Assembly (NCBI RefSeq): GCF_024498355.1
Contig: NZ_CP101833.1
Coordinates: forward strand, 911,001 to 975,000
Direction of reading: 5' to 3'
DNA: 64,000 nucleotides
From: Bacillus pumilus
Lineage (GTDB): Bacteria; Bacillota; Bacilli; Bacillales; Bacillaceae
Position 1 is the first letter of the stretch; each line of letters starts with the position of its first letter. The notes below the pieces were generated by a model. It was not told the origin of the DNA and searched no databases. It saw nothing but the letters and a program-made list of their open reading frames with translations. A program made the translations under genes and the position numbers. Positions 9,373 to 19,114 of this stretch are shown one piece after another.

Positions 9373-10248
9373 ATGAAAGCAAAATCGTCATTGATTCATA
9401 AAAAACTTGTAAGCGGAATGATTGCAGCAGGTTTGATTTTTTATGCGTTCACCGCGTACTTGATTTATGTTGCGTTTCAGCTGACAGGACATTATTTAGA
9501 GCAGCAGTCTTCTCCTAAAACGGTCTTAACAGAAGGACTCAATAAGCAAGTCTATGAACATATCAGAATTTACTATGCAGAGGAAGAGGACGTGTTTGTG
9601 GATCTGACAATAGAGGCCCTGGATCAGGCAAAGAAGAGGACAGCGTCAGTGTTTCAGTTTGAACCTGACAAACCTTTAGACATTATTTATTTTGATGATA
9701 AAGACACGATCGAACAATTTGCCGGCATCAAGCATATTACGGGCTTTTACTCTGATTATGATCAAATGATTGGGTTATACCCAGATAAACGGGAAGAATT
9801 GTTGAAGAAAGAGACACTGCCTTTATACTTTTTCAACACGTTATTCATTCATGAGTATGCTCATTTTGTTTTCTATGAAAAGGTGCATGCATACAAGGTA
9901 TCTCCAGTGATCTTCCCTCTTTGGTTCCATGAAGGAACAGCAGAATGGACGGCCTATGACGTGTTAAATGCCACGTCTGAACGGTTCGACGTCGTTCCTT
10001 TTCAATCTCTTCATTCTGATCAAGACTGGCAAGACTCTCGGATGACGTATGAGACAGATGTTTATTTACAAAGCTACTATATGATCTATGAGCTGGTCCA
10101 GCTTTACGGACGAGACATCATACATGAGATCATGGAGGAAACGGCGAAAACGGGCCGATTTGATAGAGGCTTTGAACAGGCGACAGGGCAGCGGCTAACT
10201 GACTTTGAAGAACAGTTTAAAGTGATGTATCAAAGAAAAAACGGCTGA
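9373..10248 (+). CDS. Membrane-anchored gluzincin-type metallopeptidase
   Basis: A 291-residue protein with one N-terminal membrane segment (about 15-38) and an extracellular domain. HEYAH at 160-164 is a zinc-binding HExxH motif. FHEGTAEW at 186-193 supplies the third ligand Glu, the pattern of Peptidase_MA-like gluzincins. The catalytic domain spans about 95-285. It lies between spore genes yhcN and yhcQ, where B. subtilis has yhcO and yhcP; I cannot equate it with either. Start ATG at 9373 after GGTGGGGAG. Substrate unknown; peptidase class is well supported by the motif pair. Confidence 0.8.
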   Translation: MKAKSSLIHKKLVSGMIAAGLIFYAFTAYLIYVAFQLTGHYLEQQSSPKTVLTEGLNKQVYEHIRIYYAEEEDVFVDLTIEALDQAKKRTASVFQFEPDKPLDIIYFDDKDTIEQFAGIKHITGFYSDYDQMIGLYPDKREELLKKETLPLYFFNTLFIHEYAHFVFYEKVHAYKVSPVIFPLWFHEGTAEWTAYDVLNATSERFDVVPFQSLHSDQDWQDSRMTYETDVYLQSYYMIYELVQLYGRDIIHEIMEETAKTGRFDRGFEQATGQRLTDFEEQFKVMYQRKNG

Positions 10249-10276
10249 CCAGAGAAAGGGGTCAGCCGTTTTTTTA
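10239..10276. terminator. Bidirectional terminator
   Basis: A 12-bp stem (AACGGCTGACC / GGTCAGCCGTT) with a T run on the plus strand separates the convergent peptidase gene and yhcQ. It overlaps the stop codon of the former. Confidence 0.85.
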
Positions 10277-10918
10277 ATGAAGCGGCTTTTGCTGATTGGC
10301 TTTGCTTGGAGGCATTTGAACTTGGCCCTGCATTGGGGCGAATGTAGACGTCATGGCTTGCATGTCTTGCGTAGAAAGCTGCGGGACTTGATAGTAGCCA
10401 TGTTTGTTTTGATATAAGAAAATTTCATATGCCATTTCAATAAAGTTCGGAATTTGCGCGGCAAGCACACGTCTAACCACAGGATTTGTTACCTCTAACG
10501 CGGTCATTGAAAGTAATCCTGCATGTGATTTAACGAGGCCGAGCATATGCCCTGTAATCCCTGCGTCTTTTACGTCCTGCAATGACTGATTCGGCTTCTT
10601 TGGCTGAGATGGTTTAATTCCGTATGACACCTGTGTTTGTTCTTTCATCATATAAGTAGTTGTTTCTTCACTAGGCTTTTGTCCAGTAGAAAAACAATCT
10701 ACCGTGACATTGTACTGCGACAAAACGAATTGATATTGTCGATCTAAGATGTCGGATAATGCAGGATCTTGGATAAATTGCCGAAAGATCATGTATTGAT
10801 CCAAAATATTAATCGTGCCTGCTAAAATTTCATGTAAATCGAATAACTCATGCCCACCATGGTTGAATTCAGGTTGCTGAGCATTTCCTTGAACGAAAGA
10901 CTGCTGATCGTTTTGCAT
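10274..10918 (-). CDS. yhcQ: YhcQ, CotF-domain spore coat protein
   Basis: A 214-residue protein with the spore coat protein F fold: two halves of helical bundle, an N-terminal DLHEILAGTINILDQY and a C-terminal DAGITGHMLGLVKSHAGLL. Gln-rich low-complexity tails flank both ends. YhcQ is forespore-expressed in B. subtilis. Start ATG at 10918 follows AAGGAGGAAT. The direction and neighbourhood agree with B. subtilis, except that a large kinase gene, not yhcR, lies next on the right. Confidence 0.9.
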   Translation of the reverse strand: MQNDQQSFVQGNAQQPEFNHGGHELFDLHEILAGTINILDQYMIFRQFIQDPALSDILDRQYQFVLSQYNVTVDCFSTGQKPSEETTTYMMKEQTQVSYGIKPSQPKKPNQSLQDVKDAGITGHMLGLVKSHAGLLSMTALEVTNPVVRRVLAAQIPNFIEMAYEIFLYQNKHGYYQVPQLSTQDMQAMTSTFAPMQGQVQMPPSKANQQKPLH

Positions 10919-11062
10919 AGAGATTCCTCCTTCTATTTATATGTTCTGTTTTAATGTGAGGATGTTTTCCTTATTTCATGCAAAAAACATTATTTACAAT
11001 TAGAGGGTTTTCTTCCTTTTTGTCGAAAAAAAGTATCAGACGAATGAACATGGGGGTACCAG

Positions 11063-14000
11063 ATGCAGGACAAAATCATTAATCGTTTGACAGAAGACGA
11101 ACATGTGCAGGCACCAGTGATTGGCATCGGTGTTTCGCCGTTTGAACAGCATCATCTTGAGGCTTTTTTTCAATCGTTTCCACATGAATTAAATGCCTCT
11201 TTTATTGTTGTACAAAATCATGTGACGGGCGATTGTATCACTGATTTGGAATCACTTGTTTTACCGATTGGCTACCGGGCTAAAACGATTAAGCATGGTG
11301 AGAAAGTCATGAAAAATATGATTTATTTTTGTCCGCAGCATGCGTTTGTCATGTTAACAGAAGACAAGCGGCTGCACGTATCAGAGCAGCTTCCAACGAA
11401 CAAGGCCTGCTCTGTCGACTCGCTTTTTCAGTCACTTGCCAGTGTGCAAAAGGAAGAGGCCTTTGCGATCTTTTTTCAAAAAGGCCATTGTGTGGGGAGC
11501 GGACTGCTTCAATTGGTGGAGCAAGGCGGTACAGCCTTATCATGCAGTGAGATAGAAAGTGGTTTTGACAGCATGTATCATCAAACATTCAAAGATCCTT
11601 CAATTCTTGCGGCATATATCGCCAATATCATCAATGTCCCGCATGTCGATGATGCAGATCCCGTCTTGCTCAGAATAATTGGACGTCTTGAAATGTATAA
11701 AGGAATTGCCTTTTCAACCTATGAAAAGAAAAGGATGCTCACTGTCATTCAAAAACGCATGCGGAGTGCAAAACAACCGATTTCATTATTATCAGAGTAC
11801 GATCGTTTATTAGAAAGGGAACCAGATGAGCTTGACCGTTTACATGTACAGCTTCTAAGCGGCACGACTTCTTTTTTTAGGGATATGGAGGCCTTTCGAG
11901 TATGTGAACATAAGATCATTCCGTCGATCATTGAAAATACGATGAAAAACGGGAAATCTCCATGCCGCATTTGGATTGCGGGATGTTCCACAGGGGAAGA
12001 AGCCTATTCCTTTACGATTTTATTTTTAGAAGAAATGAAGCGAAGACAAGTGTCCATTGAACTTCAAGTGTTTGCAACAGACATCAACCGGAAAGCGATT
12101 CAAATGGCTAGTAAAGGTCTTTACTCGGTAGAGTCTATGGCAAGAATGCCGGAAAAATGGCGGGTGCGATATTTCGAAAAAAAAGGTGACGCTTTTATTG
12201 TGAAGCAGTCGCTTAGAAAACATATTGTCTTTGCTCCTCACAATTTATTGATCGATTCACCTTTTATCCACCTCGATTTTATCAGTTGTCGAAATGTTCT
12301 GATGTACTTCCAGCCAGAAATACAAAAACGAGTGTTGTCCAGATTCCAATATGCTTTAAATGATCAAGGGATGTTGATATTAGGGCCAAATGAAACTGTA
12401 CCCAATATCCCTCATTTGTTTCATTTATTCAATGAAAAGTGGAACATTTACACCCATTCAAACGTTCCTAAATACAATGTACCTTGTACACATGATGCTC
12501 GTTATGTGGAGTTAAAAGAGCGAGCTGCACAATATATGCAAGAAGTGAGGAAGGATTATGACGCATGCATGGTGATCAATGATTGTGACAAAATCCTGGC
12601 GATATCGAAGGGTGCCTATTCTTTCCTAGAGCATACAGAAGTGCCAGATCAATCATGTGAATATGTGATACCTGATTATATGAAAGAGATGTTGAACCAA
12701 ACCTTTCAAAAGGTGTGGACAGATGAGACAGAGGTTGTGTTTCAGCACGTCCTCATTTCGGAAAAAGGCAGAAAACAGTATGCAGATTTTACCGTGAAAA
12801 GCTTTGACCGCCGTTTTAAGGGAGTATACGTCATTCTTATTCGGATGAATGAGAGAGGAGAAAATCAAAAGAACGGCAGGGACAAAGGGATGCTAGATCA
12901 GAATTCAGTCTATCAACAGCGTATTGTCGATTTAGAAAATGAACTCAATGAAGTCAAACAAAAAGAGCAAGAGGCAAGGGCTCAATTAAAAGCGAAAAAC
13001 ACGCAAATAGAGGAGCTTGAGAAAAAACACGAACATTTTATTAATATCATAAACAACTTAAAGGTGACAAGAGAAGAACTGTACCGCCCCTCTGTGAAGC
13101 CAGAGCTTGCGACGTTGTTTGTGGACCGGGACATGAATATTCGCTATTACACTCCTACAGCTGCCTCTTTATTTACTTCAGCTCAAATAAGGCACCAGCA
13201 ATCCTTTCAGTCGATGGCTAAGAAACTAACGCAGGAAACGCTTTATCATGATATTCAATCCGTCATATCGGACAGGCGCGTGATCGAACGTGAAATTGAA
13301 ACGAACGAAGGAGAACAATTCACTGTTCACATTACACCTATCTATGATCAGGATCATGAGGGGGCGGTGATGACATGGATCAAAATGACGGAAATGACGA
13401 AAATGAAACAGTCACTTCATCTTGCGGTGACAGCGCTTGATAACAGCCATATTCATATTGTTGTCGCAACAGAGGAAGGCACTATCCAATGTGTGAATCA
13501 GCGCTTTTGTCAGTTTGTACAGCAGCATGAATATGACCTTATCGGCAAAGATATTTTTTCTGTCTACCATTCGCTATGTCAATGTGACGATTTAGCGAAG
13601 CAATGGGAGGTTTGTTTAAGAGATGGCAGCTGGACAGGTGAGCTGTACTTTCACGATTTGTCAGGACGCGAACGATGGGAGAGAGTCTCTTTACATCGAA
13701 TTGATGATCCTAACAAAATGCAGGCAACCGTGATGCGTATTTCAGAGGATATTACAAATCAAAAGCAGTCAGAGAAAATGCTGATGAAGTCTGAGATGCT
13801 GTCGGCAGTAGGCCAGCTTGCAGCCGGCATTGCCCATGAGATACGTAACCCGCTTACGTCGTTAAAGGGATTTTTACAGCTGATGATTCAAAGTAAAAAG
13901 TATCAAAAGGATTATGCAGATGTGATGATGTCAGAGTTTAATCGGCTTGAGGCGATTATTAACGAATTCCTAGTGCTTTCTAGAAACAAATCTGTGAAAT

Positions 14001-14443
14001 TCGAGCCGGTACATGTCAATCTTCTGCTCGAAGAAGTCATCATGGTCGTTGAATCGCAGGCGGTCTTAAAAGGCGTGTCCATTCAAAAAAACCTGTCTCC
14101 GTCACTGCCAAACATTCAAGGCATACCGAATGAATTGAAACAAGTTTTCCTGAACATCCTTAAAAACGGAATTGAAGCCATGGATGGCGTGACAGGTGTC
14201 ATCCAAGTGACCTCGGTACTGAAAAACAATCAAATGATGTTGATATTTGAAGACCAAGGAAAGGGCATACCAGAAGACGAAATGGGGAAACTGGGTGAAC
14301 CTTTTTATACAACGAAAGAAAAAGGGACGGGCCTTGGATTGATGATGACCATTAAAATCATTGAAAGCCATGGCGGCACCATTCGTTTTGAAAGCAAAAG
14401 CTTTGAGGGGACACGGGTGATTATTTCGTTTCCAATGAGTTGA
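11063..14443 (+). CDS. CheB-like/CheR/PAS/histidine-kinase hybrid sensor
   Basis: A 1126-residue soluble protein. Residues 15-190 resemble CheB methylesterase but look inactive: the catalytic Ser (S25) survives in GIGVSPFEQ, the usual GG is lost, and the GMGxDG Asp site reads GHCVGS. Residues 200-465 are a CheR methyltransferase with an intact SAM loop (IWIAGCSTGEEAYS, 303-316) and SCRNVLMYF (408-416). A PAS-like region (480-595), a coiled coil (612-672) and two PAS regions (680-785, 790-900) follow. HisKA has His925 in GIAHEIRNPLTSLKGF, much like sporulation kinases, and HATPase_c has N1035 and GTGLGL (1088-1093). No receiver domain or adjacent regulator gene is present. It sits between yhcQ and yhcR, which adjoin in B. 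subtilis. Output partner unknown. Confidence 0.9.
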   Translation: MQDKIINRLTEDEHVQAPVIGIGVSPFEQHHLEAFFQSFPHELNASFIVVQNHVTGDCITDLESLVLPIGYRAKTIKHGEKVMKNMIYFCPQHAFVMLTEDKRLHVSEQLPTNKACSVDSLFQSLASVQKEEAFAIFFQKGHCVGSGLLQLVEQGGTALSCSEIESGFDSMYHQTFKDPSILAAYIANIINVPHVDDADPVLLRIIGRLEMYKGIAFSTYEKKRMLTVIQKRMRSAKQPISLLSEYDRLLEREPDELDRLHVQLLSGTTSFFRDMEAFRVCEHKIIPSIIENTMKNGKSPCRIWIAGCSTGEEAYSFTILFLEEMKRRQVSIELQVFATDINRKAIQMASKGLYSVESMARMPEKWRVRYFEKKGDAFIVKQSLRKHIVFAPHNLLIDSPFIHLDFISCRNVLMYFQPEIQKRVLSRFQYALNDQGMLILGPNETVPNIPHLFHLFNEKWNIYTHSNVPKYNVPCTHDARYVELKERAAQYMQEVRKDYDACMVINDCDKILAISKGAYSFLEHTEVPDQSCEYVIPDYMKEMLNQTFQKVWTDETEVVFQHVLISEKGRKQYADFTVKSFDRRFKGVYVILIRMNERGENQKNGRDKGMLDQNSVYQQRIVDLENELNEVKQKEQEARAQLKAKNTQIEELEKKHEHFINIINNLKVTREELYRPSVKPELATLFVDRDMNIRYYTPTAASLFTSAQIRHQQSFQSMAKKLTQETLYHDIQSVISDRRVIEREIETNEGEQFTVHITPIYDQDHEGAVMTWIKMTEMTKMKQSLHLAVTALDNSHIHIVVATEEGTIQCVNQRFCQFVQQHEYDLIGKDIFSVYHSLCQCDDLAKQWEVCLRDGSWTGELYFHDLSGRERWERVSLHRIDDPNKMQATVMRISEDITNQKQSEKMLMKSEMLSAVGQLAAGIAHEIRNPLTSLKGFLQLMIQSKKYQKDYADVMMSEFNRLEAIINEFLVLSRNKSVKFEPVHVNLLLEEVIMVVESQAVLKGVSIQKNLSPSLPNIQGIPNELKQVFLNILKNGIEAMDGVTGVIQVTSVLKNNQMMLIFEDQGKGIPEDEMGKLGEPFYTTKEKGTGLGLMMTIKIIESHGGTIRFESKSFEGTRVIISFPMS

Positions 14444-14529
14444 TGGAGATAAGTTTTACATGAAATCCATTCAACATCAATATTTACTTTGTACACTATG
14501 AGAGATGAAGTTCAAAGGGGAGAGATCTA

Positions 14530-17436
14530 ATGAAACGTATTCTATCAATTCGAATGATCTGTTGTTTGGTTTTGGTGATCTTTAGTCTGCAATCCTTACT
14601 GCCTGGCATGATGGCAGCAGAGCAGGCAGGGGCATCTGAGAAGAAGGAAACTGTGTGGAAACAAATGAAGCCAATGAATATCAAGAAAGCCCGTCAGCTG
14701 ATAGGAGAGACGGTTACGGTGAGCGGAATTGTGACAGCAGATCAATCCGCTATAGGCAATGGGAAACTATCAACATATATTCAAGACAAAACAGCTGGAA
14801 TCAATATTTATTCAGCGCAGCCTAAAAGTTTCCCGGAACTGAAAGCCGGCATGAAGGTGACGGTGACTGGCAAGGTTGCGTCTTATAAAGGGCTGATCGA
14901 AATTGTGCCAGTTCAAAACCGCCTGAAGGTAGATGCTGTGAATCAAACATTGCCAGCGCCGAAACGAGTCTCCATTCAACAACTGGAAACGGATCAGGCA
15001 GGTAAATATGAAGGAAGACTCGTGAAGGTAAAAGGCTACGTGGAATCAAAGCCGGATCAGCCTGCTGGCGGTGGATATAATGTGGTCATCATAGATAAAA
15101 AATATCACAGTACTATCCTTAGAGTGATGGCTGATACAGGTGCCATTGATCAGGTGAAGACAGGGAAATGGTATGAGTTTACAGGGGTTTTAAGCAGGTA
15201 CGATACGCTGCAGATGCTTCCAAGACACAAGGATGATGTCAAACTGCTGAAACGCCAGCCAAAGCCGCCGAAAATCAAGAAAGAATATCATTCAACGGTT
15301 GACCGTGTGGTGGATGGAGATACCATTCATTTAAAAAAGCCTGTGCTAGGTACAACCAAGGTGCGCTTTGTGAATATGGACACGCCTGAAACCTATCATA
15401 AGCCAAAAAATGAATTAGATCAAAATCAACTGCGCTTTGGACAGCAAGCGACTGACTATTTAAAGACGCTTCTTTCAAGCGGTGATAAAGTCACGTTAAA
15501 AATTGGCCCTGAAGCGAAGGATGGCTACGGACGTCTGCTAGCTCAAGTGAAAACCAAAAAAGGGGTCAATACGAATTTAGAGCTTTTGAAAAAAGGATAT
15601 GCTCCCACTTATTTCATCTGGCCAGTTGGAGATGAAAAAGACTATCATACGTTCCAACAAGCAGTTAAAGAAGCGAAGGAAAAAGGGCTGGGTATTTGGA
15701 ACGAAGCGGATCCTCTGCTGGAACAGCCGTTTGAATTTAGAGCACGCGAGCAGAAAAAAGGACTCGCACGTTATGTCGGTGATTCATCTGCGAAAACCTA
15801 TGTATCCCCTGAAAACTGGAAAGACGTAGACGTAGATAAACGTGTCTTTTTTGCTTCAAAAGAGGAAGCAGAGCAGGCTGGATATCAGCCGGCAGAGGAA
15901 CCCAGCGAAGTACCATTAACGATTTTAAGCATAAATGATTTACATGGTAAAATCGATCAAGAATACGAGCTGGATATAAAAGGTGATGGCAGTAAAGGAA
16001 TGTACGGACGAATGGATTATGTGGCGGCATATATGAAACAAAAACAAGCAGCACACAAAAATACAATTACGGTCCATGCAGGGGATATGATTGGTGGAAG
16101 CTCTCCGGTATCTTCTCTGCTGCAAGATGAACCAACAGTTGAACTCATGGAGAACATTGGCTTTGATGTTGGCACGGTCGGCAATCATGAATTTGATGAA
16201 GGCGTAGACGAGCTATTGCGTATCTTAAATGGCGGAGATCACCCTAAAGGCACAAAGGGGTATGATGGCCAGAACTTTCCGCTCGTTTGTGCGAACTGTG
16301 AATACAAGGATACTGGCAAACCGCTTTTACCTGCCTATGAAATCATAGATGTCGAAGGAATTCCTGTGGCATTTATCGGTGTTGTGACGAAGTCAGCCGC
16401 AGGAATGGTGATGCCAGAAGGGATTAAAGACATTCAGTTTACAGATGAAGTGAAAGCCGTCAATGAAGCAACGACGGAACTAAAGCAAAAAGGGGTCAAA
16501 GCCATTGCAGTGCTGGCTCATATGACAGCCTCTCAAAATGGCGATACCATTACTGGGGAGAGTGCGAAGCTTGCCAAAGAAGGTGATGATGAAATTGATG
16601 TCATTTTTGCAGGACATAATCACGAAGTGGTCAATGGAGAAGTCAATGGGAAACTAATCGTTCAAGCCTTTGAATATGGGAAAGCCATTGGCGAAGTGAG
16701 TGTCACACTTGACCGGAAAACGAAGGACATTGTGAAAAAGAGTGCCAATATCCAGTATGTAGACCAATCTAGTATTGAAAAAGACAAGGAAGCAGCCGCC
16801 ATTTTAGCTCATTACGGAAAAGAAGTTGAGCCAATCATTAGTGAGGTTGTGGGAGAAGCAGGCGTAAAAATGGAAGGCGGGTATTCAAATGATGGAGATA
16901 CACCGCTCGGTAACCTCATTGCGGATGGCATGAGATATTCAATGAAAAGTGACTTTGCCATGATGAATGGCGGTGGCATCAGGCAAAACCTCGAAAAAGG
17001 GCCGATTACTTGGGGAGATCTCTTTAATATTCAGCCATTTGGCAATGTTTTAGTCAAGCTGGAGATTAAGGGGAAGGACTTGGTTGAGATCATTGAAGCA
17101 CAAATATCTCCTCAATTTGGGCCAGATTATAGCATTTCGGGTTTTTCATATTCCTATGATCCGTTAACATATCAAGTAGTCGACTTGAAGCTGCCAGATG
17201 GTTCAGCCGTTGCTTTCGATCAAACGTATACACTCACGGTGAATAACTTCATGGCAACCGCAACTGGAAGTAAATATGCGCCGATAGGCCGGCTAGGGAA
17301 AAACCCTGAAACGGGCCCAGAAGATTTAGAAGCAACCGTTGCCTTTGTGAAGAGCTTTGAGGGTGCTTCCATTGTGTATCAAAAAGAGGGACGCATTCAA
17401 AAAGCAAAACAAGAAGAAAAGGCAGCAGCAAGCTGA
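14530..17436 (+). CDS. yhcR: YhcR, secreted nuclease/5'-nucleotidase lacking a sorting signal
   Basis: A 968-residue protein. A signal peptide (1-30) is followed by two YhcR-type OB folds (about 50-230). A thermonuclease domain (250-395) has VDGDTIHL, VRFVNMDTPE and YGRLLA. A calcineurin-like phosphoesterase follows (460-700: NDLHG, HAGDMIGG, GNHEFD, AGHNHE), then a 5'-nucleotidase C domain (765-930). The B. subtilis protein, a sugar-nonspecific nuclease, is about 1217 residues and is anchored by sortase YhcS. Here the protein stops after a Lys/Glu/Ala tail with no LPxT-like motif, membrane segment or basic end. Start ATG at 14530 follows AAAGGGGAG. It may be secreted freely. Confidence 0.93.
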   Translation: MKRILSIRMICCLVLVIFSLQSLLPGMMAAEQAGASEKKETVWKQMKPMNIKKARQLIGETVTVSGIVTADQSAIGNGKLSTYIQDKTAGINIYSAQPKSFPELKAGMKVTVTGKVASYKGLIEIVPVQNRLKVDAVNQTLPAPKRVSIQQLETDQAGKYEGRLVKVKGYVESKPDQPAGGGYNVVIIDKKYHSTILRVMADTGAIDQVKTGKWYEFTGVLSRYDTLQMLPRHKDDVKLLKRQPKPPKIKKEYHSTVDRVVDGDTIHLKKPVLGTTKVRFVNMDTPETYHKPKNELDQNQLRFGQQATDYLKTLLSSGDKVTLKIGPEAKDGYGRLLAQVKTKKGVNTNLELLKKGYAPTYFIWPVGDEKDYHTFQQAVKEAKEKGLGIWNEADPLLEQPFEFRAREQKKGLARYVGDSSAKTYVSPENWKDVDVDKRVFFASKEEAEQAGYQPAEEPSEVPLTILSINDLHGKIDQEYELDIKGDGSKGMYGRMDYVAAYMKQKQAAHKNTITVHAGDMIGGSSPVSSLLQDEPTVELMENIGFDVGTVGNHEFDEGVDELLRILNGGDHPKGTKGYDGQNFPLVCANCEYKDTGKPLLPAYEIIDVEGIPVAFIGVVTKSAAGMVMPEGIKDIQFTDEVKAVNEATTELKQKGVKAIAVLAHMTASQNGDTITGESAKLAKEGDDEIDVIFAGHNHEVVNGEVNGKLIVQAFEYGKAIGEVSVTLDRKTKDIVKKSANIQYVDQSSIEKDKEAAAILAHYGKEVEPIISEVVGEAGVKMEGGYSNDGDTPLGNLIADGMRYSMKSDFAMMNGGGIRQNLEKGPITWGDLFNIQPFGNVLVKLEIKGKDLVEIIEAQISPQFGPDYSISGFSYSYDPLTYQVVDLKLPDGSAVAFDQTYTLTVNNFMATATGSKYAPIGRLGKNPETGPEDLEATVAFVKSFEGASIVYQKEGRIQKAKQEEKAAAS

Positions 17437-17488
17437 AGGGTATCATCTAAATAAAATGTAATGGTTCATCAAACGAAGGAGCTTAAGC

Positions 17489-18055
17489 ATGAAAAAGTGG
17501 CTGGCACTTACTGTGATGACAGCAGGTATTGTCCTGCTCGGCTGGGGAATTTGGCAAATCGCCTCTACTCATCTTCACACAGCACAATCATTAGAAGAAG
17601 CGAAGAAGGCCGTAGCGGTCGATCAAGGGATATCAAAGAAGCAGTTTGCTCCTCAAATGGGGAAAGCTGCTGGCATCTTGACGATTCCGAAATTAAAAGC
17701 AGATCTTCCCATTGTTGAGGGGACAGATGCGGACGACCTTGCCAAAGGAGTAGGGCATTATAAAGGCAGTTATTACCCTGATCAGAATGGACAAATCGTT
17801 CTGTCAGGTCACCGGGATACGGTGTTTCGCCGGACAGGGGAGCTGGACATTGGGGATCAGCTGAAAATCACTGTGCCGTATGGTGAGTTTGTTTATGAAA
17901 TCACGCATACGAAAATTGTGAATCAGCATGATACATCCATTATCACCTTGCAGAATGAAAAAGAAGAGCTGGTGTTAACTACATGCTATCCATTCCATTT
18001 TGTCGGCAATGCACCAGAGCGGTACATTATTTATGCAAAAAGAGCATCTGCATAA
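17489..18055 (+). CDS. yhcS: YhcS, class D sortase
   Basis: A 188-residue transpeptidase with one N-terminal membrane anchor (about 4-26). All three catalytic residues are visible: His108 in SGHRDTVFR, Cys166 in LVLTTCYPF and Arg178 in APERYI. Class D sortases attach LPDTS-type proteins to peptidoglycan; in B. subtilis the substrate is YhcR. It follows yhcR by 52 bp with GAAGGAG before ATG 17489, suggesting one operon. The enzyme looks intact although the adjacent yhcR has lost its sorting signal, so it may serve other substrates. Confidence 0.93.
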   Translation: MKKWLALTVMTAGIVLLGWGIWQIASTHLHTAQSLEEAKKAVAVDQGISKKQFAPQMGKAAGILTIPKLKADLPIVEGTDADDLAKGVGHYKGSYYPDQNGQIVLSGHRDTVFRRTGELDIGDQLKITVPYGEFVYEITHTKIVNQHDTSIITLQNEKEELVLTTCYPFHFVGNAPERYIIYAKRASA

Positions 18056-18060
18056 TGGAA

Positions 18061-18093
18061 CAAGAGCCTGCTGTTCATATGCAGGCTCTTGTT
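18061..18093. terminator. Bidirectional terminator between yhcS and yhcT
   Basis: An 11-bp stem (CAAGAGCCTGC / GCAGGCTCTTG) lies between the two convergent stop codons. T-rich flanks are moderate. Confidence 0.7.
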
Positions 18094-18096
18094 CGT

Positions 18097-19005
18097 TTAA
18101 TGGATGATCTTGTCCATTAGCTCTGCCATATCAGGTGGAAGCGGCGCCTCTATGGTGAGATGCTCACCTGTAAATGGGTGTTTCATGTCTATTTTTTTGG
18201 CGTGAAGGGCACATCTTTTTATCCGATCACGTATACCCCCGTATAATGTATCTCCAGCTAAAGGGTGCCCGAGGCTGCTAAGATGGACACGAATTTGATG
18301 CGTCCTTCCCGTCTCTAATTGAAGCTTGACGGCTGTCATTTGTAGGTGTTTATTGTTTTCAATGACCTGAAAATGAGTCACAGCACTTTGTCCAGTAGGA
18401 GAGATTCTCCGTCTGACTGCATGGTGCTTGTCACGGCCGATTGCCGCATTGACGGTGCCTTTCTTTTTCTTGAACAGTCCTTCTGCGATGGCGATGTATG
18501 TTCTGTTAATCGTTTTTTTAGAAAGCATTTGATCAAGGACAGCATGTGCTAGCCTGTGCTTTGCAAAAATGACGGTGCCGCTTGTGTCTTGATCAAGCCT
18601 GTGTATATGTCTCACCCGCTTCTCTTCCCCATTTGCTTGAAAGTGGAAGGCGACTAGGTTGGCCAGTGTGCCCATTTGTCCTTTTTCATTCGGGTGCGTC
18701 GGTCGACCAGCTGGCTTTTGCACAATCAATAAATGCTCGTCCTCAAAGAGCACCTCTAATTCACCATATTCTGGCGTGACATCACTTTCTTCCGTTTCAA
18801 ATAAATCGATGATGATCTGGTCACCTGTACTGACTTTTGCTGCGTGAAGGGCAGGCTTCTGGTTTAAACGTATTTTATGATGCTCCATCCAAAAATGGAT
18901 GATCGGTTTAGAAGCAGACACTTCTGTTTTTAAAAAATGACTCAATGAAGCGCCATGCTGCTGCTCACCTACTTTTAGTGAGAGCGTGTGTCCTTTTATT
19001 GACAT
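18097..19005 (-). CDS. yhcT: YhcT, RluD-type pseudouridine synthase
   Basis: A 302-residue RluA/RluD-family enzyme that isomerises uridine in RNA. The catalytic loop reads RHIHRLDQDTSG, with the active-site Asp in RLDxxTSG form (about residue 140). TGRTHQIRVHLS and LGHPLAGDTLYG are conserved C-terminal motifs. The N-terminal 80 residues resemble an S4-like RNA-binding region. ATG at 19005. It matches B. subtilis yhcT in position and orientation. The RNA target site is not deducible. Confidence 0.92.
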   Translation of the reverse strand: MSIKGHTLSLKVGEQQHGASLSHFLKTEVSASKPIIHFWMEHHKIRLNQKPALHAAKVSTGDQIIIDLFETEESDVTPEYGELEVLFEDEHLLIVQKPAGRPTHPNEKGQMGTLANLVAFHFQANGEEKRVRHIHRLDQDTSGTVIFAKHRLAHAVLDQMLSKKTINRTYIAIAEGLFKKKKGTVNAAIGRDKHHAVRRRISPTGQSAVTHFQVIENNKHLQMTAVKLQLETGRTHQIRVHLSSLGHPLAGDTLYGGIRDRIKRCALHAKKIDMKHPFTGEHLTIEAPLPPDMAELMDKIIH

Positions 19006-19114
19006 GATATCGATTCCTCTCTTTGGGTATATATAGGAAACACTTACCTTGGCGAACGCCTTTTTTTCTGTGCTATTCTGAATGGAGAAATAACGACAGA
19101 GAGGTAGATGTCAC

